The notes under the pieces were generated by a model. It was given only the letters and a program-made list of their open reading frames with translations, was not told where the DNA came from and searched no databases. From NCBI GenBank assembly GCA_910577915.1, contig CAJTOM010000008.1, positions 37,314 through 53,522 on the forward strand: DNA of 16,209 nt. Reading direction: 5' to 3'. A program made the translations under genes and the position numbers. Below, in pieces: positions 1-6,364 of this stretch; position 1 is the first letter of the stretch, and every line of letters begins with the position of its first letter. The stretch comes from an uncultured Oscillospiraceae bacterium (GTDB lineage: Bacteria; Bacillota; Clostridia; Oscillospirales; Oscillospiraceae).

Positions 1-19
1 CGGATTATAGACACGCAGT

Positions 20-1207
20 TCAGATGCCCATCTCCGCCTTGACGGCCTTGAAGCACGCCACGGCGAAGTCCAGGTCCTCCCTGGTGTGGCCGGCGGAGAC
101 CTGGGTGCGGATGCGGGCCTTGCCCTGGGGAACCACGGGGTAGCTGAAGCCCACCACGTACACGCCCTTCTCCAGCATCCGGGCGGCGAACTCCCCGGCC
201 ACCTTGGCGTCGTAGAGCATGACGGCCACGATGGGGTGGCTGCCGGGCAGCACGTCGAAGCCCAGCTCGCTCAGCTTCTCCCGGAAGTAGGCGGTGTTCT
301 CGTGGACCCGGTCCCGCAGCTCGGTGGAGGCGGTGAGCAGTTCCAGCGTCTTGATGCTGGCCGCGCAGATGGCGGGGGCCACGGTGTTGGAGAACAGGTA
401 GGGACGGCTGCGCTGGCGCAGCAGGTCCACGATCTCCTGCCGGGCGGCGGTGAAGCCGCCGGAGGCCCCGCCCAGGGCCTTGCCGAAGGTGCCGGTGATG
501 ATGTCCACCCGGCCCTGTACGCCGCAGTGCTCCGGGGTGCCCCGGCCGGTCTTGCCCATGAAGCCGGCGGCGTGGCTGTCGTCCACCATCACCAGGGCGT
601 CGAACTCGTCGGCCAGGTCGCAGATGCCCTGGAGGTTGGCGATGTAGCCGTCCATGGAGAACACGCCGTCGGTGGCGATGAGCTTTACCTGGCAGCCGGC
701 GTCCCGGGCGGCCTCCAGCTGGGCGCGGAGGTCGTCCATGCTGTTGTTCTTGTAGCGGAAGCGCTTGGCCTTGCACAGGCGCACGCCGTCGATGATGGAG
801 GCGTGGTTGAGCTCGTCGGAGATCACCGCGTCCTCGGGCCCCAGCAGGGTCTCGAAGAGGCCGCCGTTGGCGTCGAAGCAGGAGGAGTAGAGAATCACGT
901 CGTCCATACCCAGAAACGCCGCCAGCTTTTTCTCCAGCTCCTTGTGGACGCCCTGGGTGCCGCAGATGAAGCGGACGGAGCTCAGGCCGTATCCCCACTG
1001 GTCATAGCTGGCCTTGGCCGCCTCGATAAGGGCGGGGTGGTTGGAGAGGCCCAGGTAGTTGTTGGCGCACATGTTGACGACTTGCTTCGCCTCGGTGGTG
1101 TCGATGCGGGATTTCTGGGGGGTGGTGATGATCCGCTCGCCCTTCCAGGTGCCCGCTTCCTTGATGGCTTCCAGTTCCTTGCGGTATTTTTCCAGTGCCT
1201 GTTTCAT
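20..1207 (-). CDS. kbl: Glycine C-acetyltransferase (2-amino-3-ketobutyrate CoA ligase)
   Basis: A 395-aa PLP-dependent enzyme of the alpha-oxoamine synthase family. It cleaves 2-amino-3-ketobutyrate with CoA to glycine and acetyl-CoA, the second step of threonine breakdown, in the cytosol. Visible motifs: the VDDSHA block near residues 208-213 (Asp and His that contact PLP), the Schiff-base lysine in TGTFGKALGG (Lys243), and the C-terminal RIRTQVSAGH block. Length is that of the full family. The ATG has GGAGG 10 nt upstream. It lies 95 nt downstream of tdh on the same strand with no terminator between, so the two probably form one operon with both pathway steps. The 3' side lies near the window edge. 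Confidence 0.96.
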   Translation of the reverse strand: MKQALEKYRKELEAIKEAGTWKGERIITTPQKSRIDTTEAKQVVNMCANNYLGLSNHPALIEAAKASYDQWGYGLSSVRFICGTQGVHKELEKKLAAFLGMDDVILYSSCFDANGGLFETLLGPEDAVISDELNHASIIDGVRLCKAKRFRYKNNSMDDLRAQLEAARDAGCQVKLIATDGVFSMDGYIANLQGICDLADEFDALVMVDDSHAAGFMGKTGRGTPEHCGVQGRVDIITGTFGKALGGASGGFTAARQEIVDLLRQRSRPYLFSNTVAPAICAASIKTLELLTASTELRDRVHENTAYFREKLSELGFDVLPGSHPIVAVMLYDAKVAGEFAARMLEKGVYVVGFSYPVVPQGKARIRTQVSAGHTREDLDFAVACFKAVKAEMGI

Positions 1208-1302
1208 GGGAATTGTTCCTCCTCAAAATCCATTATGGGAAATGACGTCTTCTATCTGCTTCCGCTCCATACGGCCGGCCAGGGGCACGTCCTCGCCGCG
1301 CC

Positions 1303-2340
1303 TTACTTGCTCCAGTCCAGAATCACCTTCCCGGATTTCCCGCTGTTCATGGCGGCAAACCCCTCCTCGAACCGGGTGTAGTGGAACCGGTGGGTGATGA
1401 CCGGGGTCAGATCCAGGCCGCCCTGGACCATGTAGCTCATCTGGTGCCAGTTGTCCATCTTCCGACCGTAGATGCCCTGGAGGGTCAGGCCCTTGCAGAT
1501 GATGGAGTTCATGTCCATGGGCACGGGGACGTTGGAGATACCCAGCAGGCTGATCTTGCCGCCGTTGCGCATGACGGAGATCATCTGCTGGAGGCCCGCG
1601 CCGCTACCGCTCATCTCCAGGCCGATATCGAAGCCCTCCACCAGGCCCTGCTTGTGCATGACGGTGGGCAGATCCTCGCTCTTGACGTTCACCGCCGCGT
1701 CTGCGCCCATCCGCCGGGCCAGCTCCAGGCGGTAGTCGTTCACGTCCGTAATGACCACGCGCCGCGCGCCGGCGTATTTGCAGATGCCGGCGGCGATGAT
1801 GCCGATGGGGCCCGCGCCGGTGATGAGCACGTCCTCGCCCACCATGTCCCACATCAGCGCCGTGTGGGTGGCGTTGCCGAAGGCATCGAAGAAGGCCACC
1901 ACATCCTCCGGCAGGCTCTCGTCGATGATGATCACGTTGCTCTCCGGGATGCACACGTACTCCGCGAAGGCGCCGTCCCGGTCCACGCCCACGCCCCTGG
2001 TGTCCTTGCACCACTGGATGTTGCCGGTGTGGCAGTTGCGGCAGCGGCCGCAGGTGATGTGCCCCTCGCCGCTGACCCGCTGGCCCAGGTGCAGGCCCGT
2101 CACGCCCGCGCCCAGCTTGGCCACCTCGCCCACGTACTCGTGGCCGATAACCATGGGGGGCTTGATGTGCTCCCGGGCCCAGGGGTCCCAGTTATAAATA
2201 TGTACGTCGGTGCCGCAGATGGCGGTCTTGTGGATCTTGATGAGCACCTCGCCGGGTCCCGGCTCGGGAACGGGGACCTGCCGGAGCTCCAGACCGGGGC
2301 CGGCAACGGGTTTGACCAGTGCGTCCATAAGCTGTGCCAT
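1303..2340 (-). CDS. tdh: L-threonine 3-dehydrogenase
   Basis: A 345-aa zinc-dependent medium-chain dehydrogenase that oxidises L-threonine with NAD+ to 2-amino-3-ketobutyrate, the substrate of the next gene, kbl. Seen: catalytic-zinc ligands Cys42 (ICGTDVH) and His67-Glu68 (GHEYVGEV); four structural-zinc cysteines at 97, 100, 103 and 111; and the Rossmann glycine motif GAGPIG near 175-180. The text around residues 150-160 (FFDAFGNATHTAL) is typical of Tdh rather than sorbitol dehydrogenase. The ATG at 2340 has GGGAGGA just upstream, and a good promoter lies 55-83 nt further up. First gene of the tdh-kbl unit. Related MDR dehydrogenases are the only alternative, and the kbl neighbour makes Tdh very likely. 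Confidence 0.95.
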   Translation of the reverse strand: MAQLMDALVKPVAGPGLELRQVPVPEPGPGEVLIKIHKTAICGTDVHIYNWDPWAREHIKPPMVIGHEYVGEVAKLGAGVTGLHLGQRVSGEGHITCGRCRNCHTGNIQWCKDTRGVGVDRDGAFAEYVCIPESNVIIIDESLPEDVVAFFDAFGNATHTALMWDMVGEDVLITGAGPIGIIAAGICKYAGARRVVITDVNDYRLELARRMGADAAVNVKSEDLPTVMHKQGLVEGFDIGLEMSGSGAGLQQMISVMRNGGKISLLGISNVPVPMDMNSIICKGLTLQGIYGRKMDNWHQMSYMVQGGLDLTPVITHRFHYTRFEEGFAAMNSGKSGKVILDWSK

Positions 2341-2394
2341 ATATGTCCTCCCATTAAAAACAAAAATCCGGTATATAGTTGCCTATCTGTGGAC

Positions 2395-2423
2395 AGTATA
2401 TGCCTGGCCGGCAAAAAAGTCAA
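2395..2423 (-). promoter_or_regulatory. Sigma-A promoter of tdh-kbl
   Basis: On the minus strand: TTGACT (2423-2418), a 17-nt spacer, then TATACT (2400-2395). Both boxes are 5/6 to consensus. Placed to give a leader of about 50 nt before the tdh ATG. Confidence 0.8.
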
Positions 2424-2466
2424 TGGGCAAATTGGCAGTTCAGCCAGTTTTTTTGCCGGTGTATGT

Positions 2467-2496
2467 TTGACTGGCGGCGGTTTTTTGGGGCATACT
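2467..2496 (+). promoter_or_regulatory. Probable promoter of the polysaccharide deacetylase gene
   Basis: TTGACT (2467-2472), an 18-nt spacer and CATACT (2491-2496), 40 nt before the chosen ATG. It is back to back with the tdh promoter. A 6-bp inverted repeat, GCCAGT/ACTGGC, overlaps its -35 side; a role for it is not established. Confidence 0.5.
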
Positions 2497-2535
2497 AGCA
2501 CCGCTGTACATTTTGGATGCCGGGGAGGGCAAGTA

Positions 2536-3342
2536 ATGGGAACAATCGTGTTGAAAAAGAGGGCGGCGGCCTGGCTGGCCTGCCTGACGGCTCTGACGGC
2601 CTCCGCCTGCGGGGAGCCTGTGGAGCCGGATCTGTCCGCCTATAACGCCGCGGGGCCGGCGGAGATACCGGTGGAGATTCTGGGGGAGCTGGACGAGCAG
2701 ACCCTGGAGAAGCTGGTGGAGGAGCCCAAGTATGTGGCGCTGACCTTTGACGACGGGCCCAAGGCGGACACAACCGGCCGGCTGCTGGACGGACTGCTGG
2801 AGCGGGGAGCCGCCGCCACCTTCTTCGTGGTGGGCCAGCAGATTCCGGGCAACGAGGCCCTGCTGCGGCGCATGAAGGCCGAGGGCCACCAGATCGGCAA
2901 CCACACCTACTCCCATACCCGCCTGTCCAAGGCGGAGCGGGACACGGTGGTGGAGGAGATCCACAAGACGGAGGTTCTGCTCCAGTCGGTGGTGGGCGCG
3001 GGCTCCTTCTGGCTGCGCCCGCCCTACGGGGCCATCGACACCCAGCGGGCGGCGCTGGTGAAAACGCCCATGATCTACTGGTCCGTGGATCCCCAGGACT
3101 GGAAGCTGCTGGACGCGGAGAAGGTGGTTCAGGCCGCAGCGGAGGCCGTCAAGCCGGGGGACATCATCCTGCTCCACGATTTCTACCCCACCAGCGTGGA
3201 TGCAGCCCTGGCTCTGATTGACCGGCTGCAGGAGGAGGGGTACGCCTTTGTCACCGTGGAGGAGCTGTTCCGCATCCAGGGGGTGGAGCCCCAGAACGGG
3301 GTGCTGTACGCCTCGCCGGTGCGGACGCGGGGGCTGAACTGA
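2536..3342 (+). CDS. Polysaccharide deacetylase (CE4 / NodB domain), probable lipoprotein
   Basis: A 268-aa exported protein predicted to remove N-acetyl groups from peptidoglycan or another amino-sugar polymer at the cell surface. The N-terminus has basic residues (KKRAA), a hydrophobic stretch and ASAC, with Cys25 as a likely lipidation site (the -3 Ala makes the lipobox slightly atypical). All five CE4 motifs are present: TFDDGP (70-75), the metal-binding HxxxH in GNHTYSH (His123, His127), RPPYG (161-165), DPQDW (185-189) and LLHD (212-215). The same reading frame is open far upstream, but the ATG at 2536 has GGGGAGGG 6 nt before it and begins a proper signal peptide. No clear terminator follows. 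The exact substrate cannot be read from the sequence. Confidence 0.9.
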   Translation: MGTIVLKKRAAAWLACLTALTASACGEPVEPDLSAYNAAGPAEIPVEILGELDEQTLEKLVEEPKYVALTFDDGPKADTTGRLLDGLLERGAAATFFVVGQQIPGNEALLRRMKAEGHQIGNHTYSHTRLSKAERDTVVEEIHKTEVLLQSVVGAGSFWLRPPYGAIDTQRAALVKTPMIYWSVDPQDWKLLDAEKVVQAAAEAVKPGDIILLHDFYPTSVDAALALIDRLQEEGYAFVTVEELFRIQGVEPQNGVLYASPVRTRGLN

Positions 3343-3361
3343 GTGGGCGGAAAAAAAGAGC

Positions 3362-3375
3362 ATTTTCGCGAAAAT
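3362..3375. repeat. 14-bp perfect palindrome
   Basis: ATTTTCGCGAAAAT, between the deacetylase stop and the tRNA promoter. It is too AT-rich to be a good intrinsic terminator and lies 5 bp upstream of the tRNA -35 box, so it could be a protein-binding site. Confidence 0.4.
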
Positions 3376-3380
3376 TTTGA

Positions 3381-3409
3381 TTGACAAACGGGTATTGCCA
3401 TGGTATCAT
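3381..3409 (+). promoter_or_regulatory. Promoter of the tRNA-Ser pair
   Basis: TTGACA (3381-3386), a 17-nt spacer, TATCAT (3404-3409). Perfect -35 and 5/6 -10, ending 24 nt before the first tRNA base. Confidence 0.85.
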
Positions 3410-3433
3410 ATGTACTGCGCTTAAAACCGATTG

Positions 3434-3521
3434 GGAGAGATGTCCGAGCGGTTTAAGGAACCGGTCTTGAAAACCGGCGGTGCGTGAGCATCCGTGGGTT
3501 CGAATCCCACTCTCTCCGCCA
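3434..3521 (+). tRNA. tRNA-Ser(UGA)
   Basis: The acceptor stem GGAGAGA pairs with TCTCTCC; the anticodon stem CCGGT/ACCGG encloses loop CTTGAAA with anticodon TGA. A long variable arm, the TTCGAAT T-loop and an encoded CCA at 3519-3521 are present. It is a class II tRNA, as expected for serine. First of two serine tRNAs from one promoter. Confidence 0.97.
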
Positions 3522-3545
3522 TTTTCCTGGCCGGGCGCAGATCGT

Positions 3546-3637
3546 GCGGAAGTACCCAAGTGGCCGAAGGGGCTCCCCTGCTAAGGGAGTAGACGTCTAA
3601 ACAACGTGCGAGGGTTCAAATCCCTCCTTCCGCGCCA
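3546..3637 (+). tRNA. tRNA-Ser(GCU), integration target
   Basis: The acceptor stem GCGGAAG pairs with CTTCCGC; the anticodon stem CTCCC/GGGAG encloses loop CTGCTAA with anticodon GCT. It has a long variable arm and an encoded CCA at 3635-3637. Its last 23 bases lie in the att core of the adjacent element, and because the element carries the same sequence the tRNA remains intact after integration. Confidence 0.97.
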
Positions 3638-3638
3638 A
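3615..3638 (+). repeat. attL core (24-bp direct repeat, left copy)
   Basis: Runs from the T-loop of tRNA-Ser(GCU) through CCA plus one A, and is identical to 11027-11050. The flanking bases differ on both sides (3614 G versus A; 3639 A versus G), which defines the limits. Confidence 0.95.
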
Positions 3639-3642
3639 AGGA

Positions 3643-3677
3643 AAAGCCTTGCACCACAAGGGGTGCAGGGCTTTTTT
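3643..3677 (+). terminator. Element-borne terminator for the tRNA operon
   Basis: A 13-bp stem (3643-3655 with 3662-3674, one G-U pair) is followed by six T. It lies just inside attL, so the incoming element supplies it. It also faces the end of the integrase gene from the other side. Confidence 0.85.
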
Positions 3678-3695
3678 GCTGACTTTTTGGCGGTT

Positions 3696-3733
3696 TGACC
3701 CTTTATTTTACCCTTTACAGACTTTTACCCTTC
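3696..3733. repeat. Probable integrase arm-type sites, left
   Basis: Three ACCCTT repeats, with ACCC at 3698, 3710 and 3727; the last overlaps the integrase stop codon. The first two form a 22-bp block (3696-3717) matching 10900-10921 near attR at 19 of 22 positions with the same 12-bp phase. The integrase has an arm-binding-type N-terminal domain, which fits. Confidence 0.55.
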
Positions 3734-4900
3734 AACGGTGAGGTTGTCATAGTAGCTCTGCATCCGCGCCGCCGTGTCCTTCATCATCTGTTCGGAGGTG
3801 TGGGCGTAGACGTTGAGGGTGAAGCTGGCCGTAGCATGACCGAGAAGGTCCTGGACGCTTTTGATGTCCGCGCCGCTGGCGATGGCAACTGTGGCCGCCG
3901 TATGCCTGAGATCGTGCGGCCTTGCGTCCGGCCTGCCGATGCTGGCGGCAATCTTCTTAAAATTCTTGTAGAATGTCAGGATGACGTAATGCCGCCCCTG
4001 CTCGTTGGTGAAAACCAGATCGTCCGGGTTGTTCCAGACCGGGCCAGCTTTCAGCCGGTTCTCCGCCTGCTTTCGCCTCTCCGCCCAGAGGTATTCAAAC
4101 GCAATCGGCGGCGGTTCGATGGTCCGGGGCTTCCCGCTCTTGGTGGTGGGCGCTATGTAATACACGCCGCCTTTGCCCTTCGCCTTCTGGAGCTGTTGGC
4201 TGATGGTGAGCCTCCCGCGCTGAAAGTCTACCTGTTTCCACGACAAGCCCAGGCACTCCCCTTCTCGCAGTCCCGCAAACAGGCAGAGGGCGTATGCGTT
4301 TCGCATAGTGGAACCGTCAATAGCGGTGAGGAATCGGGGGATTTCTTCGTCTGTCAGCGGGATGATTTCATGGTGCTCCACCCTTGGCAGTTCGGCGGCA
4401 TCACAGGGGTTGCTCTGGATGATGCCCTGCTTTAGTGCCACGCTGAGCGCCTTATGGAGAACTGCGGACACGTTCTTGACCGTTTTGCCGGAGAGGCCAG
4501 CCTTTATCATGGAGTTATAGAGCCTCTGGACATGGGTGCCCTTGACCATTTGCAGTTCCACAGCACCGATTGCAGGAGCAATATGGTTTTTGATGATACC
4601 CTCATAGCTCTGGTAAGTCAGTGGCTTCACCTTACCCTCACAGAAGGTAGTGAGCCATTCCTGCATCCACTCTGAAACCTTGATCTTGTTCGGGGCCTGA
4701 TAGATGCCGTTGTCAACCTCCGCCACGGCCTGGGCCAGCTTCTGGCGGACCTCCTTCTGGGTGCTGCCGTAGATGCTGCGCTGCATCTGCTTGCCGGTGC
4801 CGGGGTCCCGGCCCACGGTGAAGCGGGCTTCCCAGCGTCCGTCTGGACGCTGCCGGATCGTGCCGCTCCCCTGGGCGGCTCTGGTGCTCTTTCTAGGCAT
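3725..4900 (-). CDS. int: Tyrosine recombinase (site-specific integrase)
   Basis: A 391-aa integrase that should recombine the tRNA-derived att cores for insertion and excision. Residues about 11-58 (SGTIRQRPDGRWEARFTVG and following) look like the AP2-like arm-binding domain of Tn916/phage integrases. Residues about 70-165 fit the SAM-like core-binding domain. The catalytic domain shows Arg212 (GLREGE), Lys254 (TTKSGK), His329 and Arg332 (HDLRHT), His355 (LLGHA) and nucleophile Tyr365 (NVYAHT). The full set is present, so it is probably active. The ATG follows GGGAGGA. Its 3' end points to attL, the usual arrangement. Repressor and integrase lie on the same strand, 132 nt apart. Confidence 0.95.
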   Translation of the reverse strand: MPRKSTRAAQGSGTIRQRPDGRWEARFTVGRDPGTGKQMQRSIYGSTQKEVRQKLAQAVAEVDNGIYQAPNKIKVSEWMQEWLTTFCEGKVKPLTYQSYEGIIKNHIAPAIGAVELQMVKGTHVQRLYNSMIKAGLSGKTVKNVSAVLHKALSVALKQGIIQSNPCDAAELPRVEHHEIIPLTDEEIPRFLTAIDGSTMRNAYALCLFAGLREGECLGLSWKQVDFQRGRLTISQQLQKAKGKGGVYYIAPTTKSGKPRTIEPPPIAFEYLWAERRKQAENRLKAGPVWNNPDDLVFTNEQGRHYVILTFYKNFKKIAASIGRPDARPHDLRHTAATVAIASGADIKSVQDLLGHATASFTLNVYAHTSEQMMKDTAARMQSYYDNLTVEG

Positions 4901-4932
4901 TGCTTTTTCCTCCCATTTCTGTTATGATGAGA

Positions 4933-4999
4933 GGGCAGTAGGCCCGACAAAACTTACTGCCCCTTCTCCGCCTTCTGGTGCGCTAACACCAGGAGGCGG
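4933..4999. other. Two hairpins between repressor and integrase
   Basis: Inner hairpin 4968-4980/4987-4999: 13 bp with one G-U, loop CGCTAA, GC-rich. Second: GGGCAGTA-type arms around 4933-4962. Neither is followed by a proper T-run on either strand. They could attenuate or stabilise the transcript between the repressor (ends 5033) and int (starts 4900). Confidence 0.45.
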
Positions 5000-5032
5000 A
5001 ATCTTTTCGTGCTTACGGCTTCCGTGGCCGGT

Positions 5033-5566
5033 TCAAGCGAGTTGATCGCCGGACCCGCTCGCAGAGGAGGCTTGATACCCCGGTATCTTCTCCGAAAGAA
5101 ACTGCTCCCGCGCCATTGCCGCAAATTCGTCCGCTTCCGCCTCCAGCTCTGCGCGGCTGCTGTAGCCGGGCTGGCGCGGATCGGCGGCAGCGGACTGCTT
5201 CCGGGCCGTGTCCTCCACCAGCTGCTCCAGCGCAGACCATCCCGCAGCGTCCAGGTGGGACAGTGCGGCGATAAACCGCCGCCGGAAATCATCTGATTCA
5301 CCCCGGAGTACATCGTTGACGAAAGCGGTGATCTCATCATCTCTGGACATTTCCCGGAACATCCCCCCATCGCCAGTCCGCAGCCACGTCTCATTTACGT
5401 GGAACTCTTTGCAGATATTGTTGATAACGGAGCTGGACGGGTTCCGACGGCCGGTTTCATAGCCTGTTAATGCGTTTTGTGTAGACCCAATTCGTGAAGC
5501 AAATTCCTGTTGCGTAAGGTCCAGGGCCTTGCGCAGTTTTTTTATACGTGTGTTCGTTGTGTTCAC
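5033..5566 (-). CDS. Cro/CI-type (XRE) repressor of the element
   Basis: About 177 aa. Residues 8-62 form a helix-turn-helix of the XRE family (RIKKLRKALDLTQQEF, then GYETGRRNPSSSVI and a VNETWLRTGDG end typical of phage repressors). The C-terminal part is Ala/Glu-rich and helical with no S24 protease motif. It is divergent from the early operon and next to strong operator-like repeats, so it probably holds the element silent. The start is uncertain: GTG at 5566 gives the expected N-terminus, but the only good ribosome site, GGAGG, abuts and overlaps that GTG. Longer readings into the upstream repeat region are unlikely to be real. No self-cleavage domain suggests derepression by a partner protein. 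Confidence 0.85.
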   Translation of the reverse strand: MNTTNTRIKKLRKALDLTQQEFASRIGSTQNALTGYETGRRNPSSSVINNICKEFHVNETWLRTGDGGMFREMSRDDEITAFVNDVLRGESDDFRRRFIAALSHLDAAGWSALEQLVEDTARKQSAAADPRQPGYSSRAELEAEADEFAAMAREQFLSEKIPGYQASSASGSGDQLA

Positions 5567-5579
5567 CTCCTTTTTTCTT

Positions 5580-5700
5580 GTGTGGCATACAATGTATAAG
5601 AAAAACCCCCATTTTCCCCATAAACCACCATACCCCATGATTTGCCTACTGGGGGTTACTGGGGTTTTTGGTGGTTTTTTTGCTATATTGTATGCCACAC
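5580..5700. repeat. Nested inverted repeats upstream of the repressor
   Basis: Outer arms GTGTGGCATACAAT (5580-5593) and its exact reverse complement (5687-5700); inner arms AAACCACCA (5622-5630) and TGGTGGTTT (5669-5677). Between them lie several CCCCA/TGGGG motifs in both orientations. The left outer arm overlaps a dyad, ATACA-A-TGTAT. This is the likely operator/leader of the repressor gene. Confidence 0.7.
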
Positions 5701-5712
5701 GCTTGCATGGTC

Positions 5713-5741
5713 ATCGTACCACGTATTTACAACATTGTCAA
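5713..5741 (-). promoter_or_regulatory. Probable leftward promoter of repressor (and int)
   Basis: Minus strand: TTGACA (5741-5736), a 17-nt spacer, TACGAT (5718-5713). The -35 is perfect and the -10 is weaker (4/6). It would give a leader of about 140 nt spanning the nested inverted repeats. Its -35 lies inside a TGTCAATA repeat. Confidence 0.5.
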
Positions 5742-5814
5742 TAAAAAACCGCTATGCTGTAAAAGTATATTGACAAACACAATTAAGCCGTTTATTATAA
5801 CAACTATGTCAATA
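5736..5814. promoter_or_regulatory. Three TGTCAATA operator-like repeats
   Basis: TGTCAATA at 5736-5743 and 5807-5814, and inverted (TATTGACA) at 5768-5775. They cover the -35 boxes of both divergent promoters and the start of the rightward transcript. Candidate binding sites of the element's repressor or HTH protein. Confidence 0.45.
5770..5798 (+). promoter_or_regulatory. Rightward early promoter
   Basis: TTGACA (5770-5775), a 17-nt spacer, TATTAT (5793-5798). It is a strong promoter directly before the 51-aa gene and the replication operon, and probably the main target of repression. Confidence 0.8.
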
Positions 5815-5831
5815 CCAGGAGGTGACACCAA

Positions 5832-5987
5832 ATGTCCGACAAAGAGAAGAAGATCATGCAGACGTGCGGGGCGCTGGTTCCGCAGTTGACGGATCTGGAA
5901 AAGGAAAAATTCCTGTCCTTCACGGAGGGGATGGCGTTTCTCAGCTCCCGCATGACCAGCACGCCGGAGCAGCAGCGGCAGAAATGA
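5832..5987 (+). CDS. Small 51-aa protein, first gene of the early operon
   Basis: Starts MSDKEKKIMQTCGALVPQL and ends in EQQRQK. The ribosome site AGGAGGTG lies 7 nt before the ATG. It is charged and helical, resembling short proteins commonly found beside repressors in clostridial phages and elements (pattern DKEKKI...GMAF). No enzymatic motif is seen. As first gene under the early promoter it could be a small regulator or antirepressor, but that is inference. Confidence 0.7.
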   Translation: MSDKEKKIMQTCGALVPQLTDLEKEKFLSFTEGMAFLSSRMTSTPEQQRQK

Positions 5988-5992
5988 GAAAG

Positions 5993-6012
5993 GCCGCCCC
6001 CCTGGGGGCGGC
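5993..6012 (+). other. GC-rich hairpin after the 51-aa gene
   Basis: GCCGCCCCC/GGGGGCGGC, nine pairs with almost no loop, 6 nt after the stop codon. With no T-run it is unlikely to be a full terminator. It could reduce read-through or protect the mRNA end. Confidence 0.4.
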
Positions 6013-6028
6013 GGAAAGGGAATGCACA

Positions 6029-6085
6029 ATGAGATTTTATAAGGGCAGGAGCTATGCAGCACTCTGCGCGGAAGGGAGGTGGTAA
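6029..6085 (+). CDS. Possible 18-aa leader peptide before the excisionase gene
   Basis: ATG at 6029 reads MRFYKGRSYAALCAEGRW then TAA. Its last codons contain the ribosome site (GGGAGGTGG) of the next gene, and its stop is 2 nt before that gene's ATG, so translational coupling is possible. It has only a weak ribosome site (GGAAAGGG about 8 nt upstream). Nothing else supports it. Confidence 0.3.
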   Translation: MRFYKGRSYAALCAEGRW

Positions 6086-6087
6086 GA

Positions 6088-6312
6088 ATGGCGGAGCTTA
6101 CTTACACCGTGACGGAGGCCGCTGAGGCCCTGGGGGTCTCTCGAGGGACCATGTATGACCTTCTCCACAAGGAGGGGTTCCCGACCTTGAAAGTCGGCAG
6201 CCGGCGGCTGATCAGCCGGGAGCTGCTGGCTGGCTGGGTGCGGGAGCAGGCCGGGGGGCAAAAAGAAGCCGCCCCGCTGCTGGAGCAGCAGGACGGCGGC
6301 GGTGGGACCTAA
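6088..6312 (+). CDS. Excisionase-like helix-turn-helix protein
   Basis: 74 aa. Residues 6-50 match the MerR-like/AlpA HTH found in excisionases: TVTEAAEALGVSRGTMYDLL, then FPTLKVGSRRLISRELLAGWV. The tail is Gln/Gly-rich and probably disordered. Such proteins bend DNA to direct the integrase toward excision, and some also regulate transcription. The ATG at 6088 has GGGAGG 8 nt upstream. It lies in the early operon, away from int, as in phage satellites where xis is switched on with replication genes. Confidence 0.85.
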   Translation: MAELTYTVTEAAEALGVSRGTMYDLLHKEGFPTLKVGSRRLISRELLAGWVREQAGGQKEAAPLLEQQDGGGGT

Positions 6313-6354
6313 ATCATACAATAGGTCCCTTTCATTGTAGGGGACAGAAAGGGA
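6304..6354 (+). promoter_or_regulatory. Mutually exclusive hairpins before the S24-like gene
   Basis: GGGACCT (6304-6310) can pair with AGGTCCC (6323-6329). TCCCTTTC (6326-6333) can instead pair with GAAAGGGA (6347-6354), which is the ribosome site of the gene at 6365. The two folds share bases, and the first overlaps the stop codon of the upstream gene. Confidence 0.45.
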
Positions 6355-6364
6355 AAAGTCAACT

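Noticed and set aside
1208..1302. 15-codon frame between tdh and kbl
   Set aside because: No ribosome site and no similarity noticed; treated as ordinary intergenic DNA of the operon.
86..1381. Long open frame on the plus strand opposite kbl and tdh
   Set aside because: It is the mirror of the kbl gene in GC-rich DNA, with His/Gly/Val-rich text, no ribosome site and no domain; kbl and tdh are unambiguous.
1381..2535. Upstream extension of the deacetylase frame through tdh
   Set aside because: It lies antisense to tdh. The signal peptide, ribosome site and promoter fix the start at 2536.
5567..5698. N-terminal extension of the repressor into the repeat region
   Set aside because: The extra residues are translated inverted repeats with no ribosome site. 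The HTH domain begins just after 5566.
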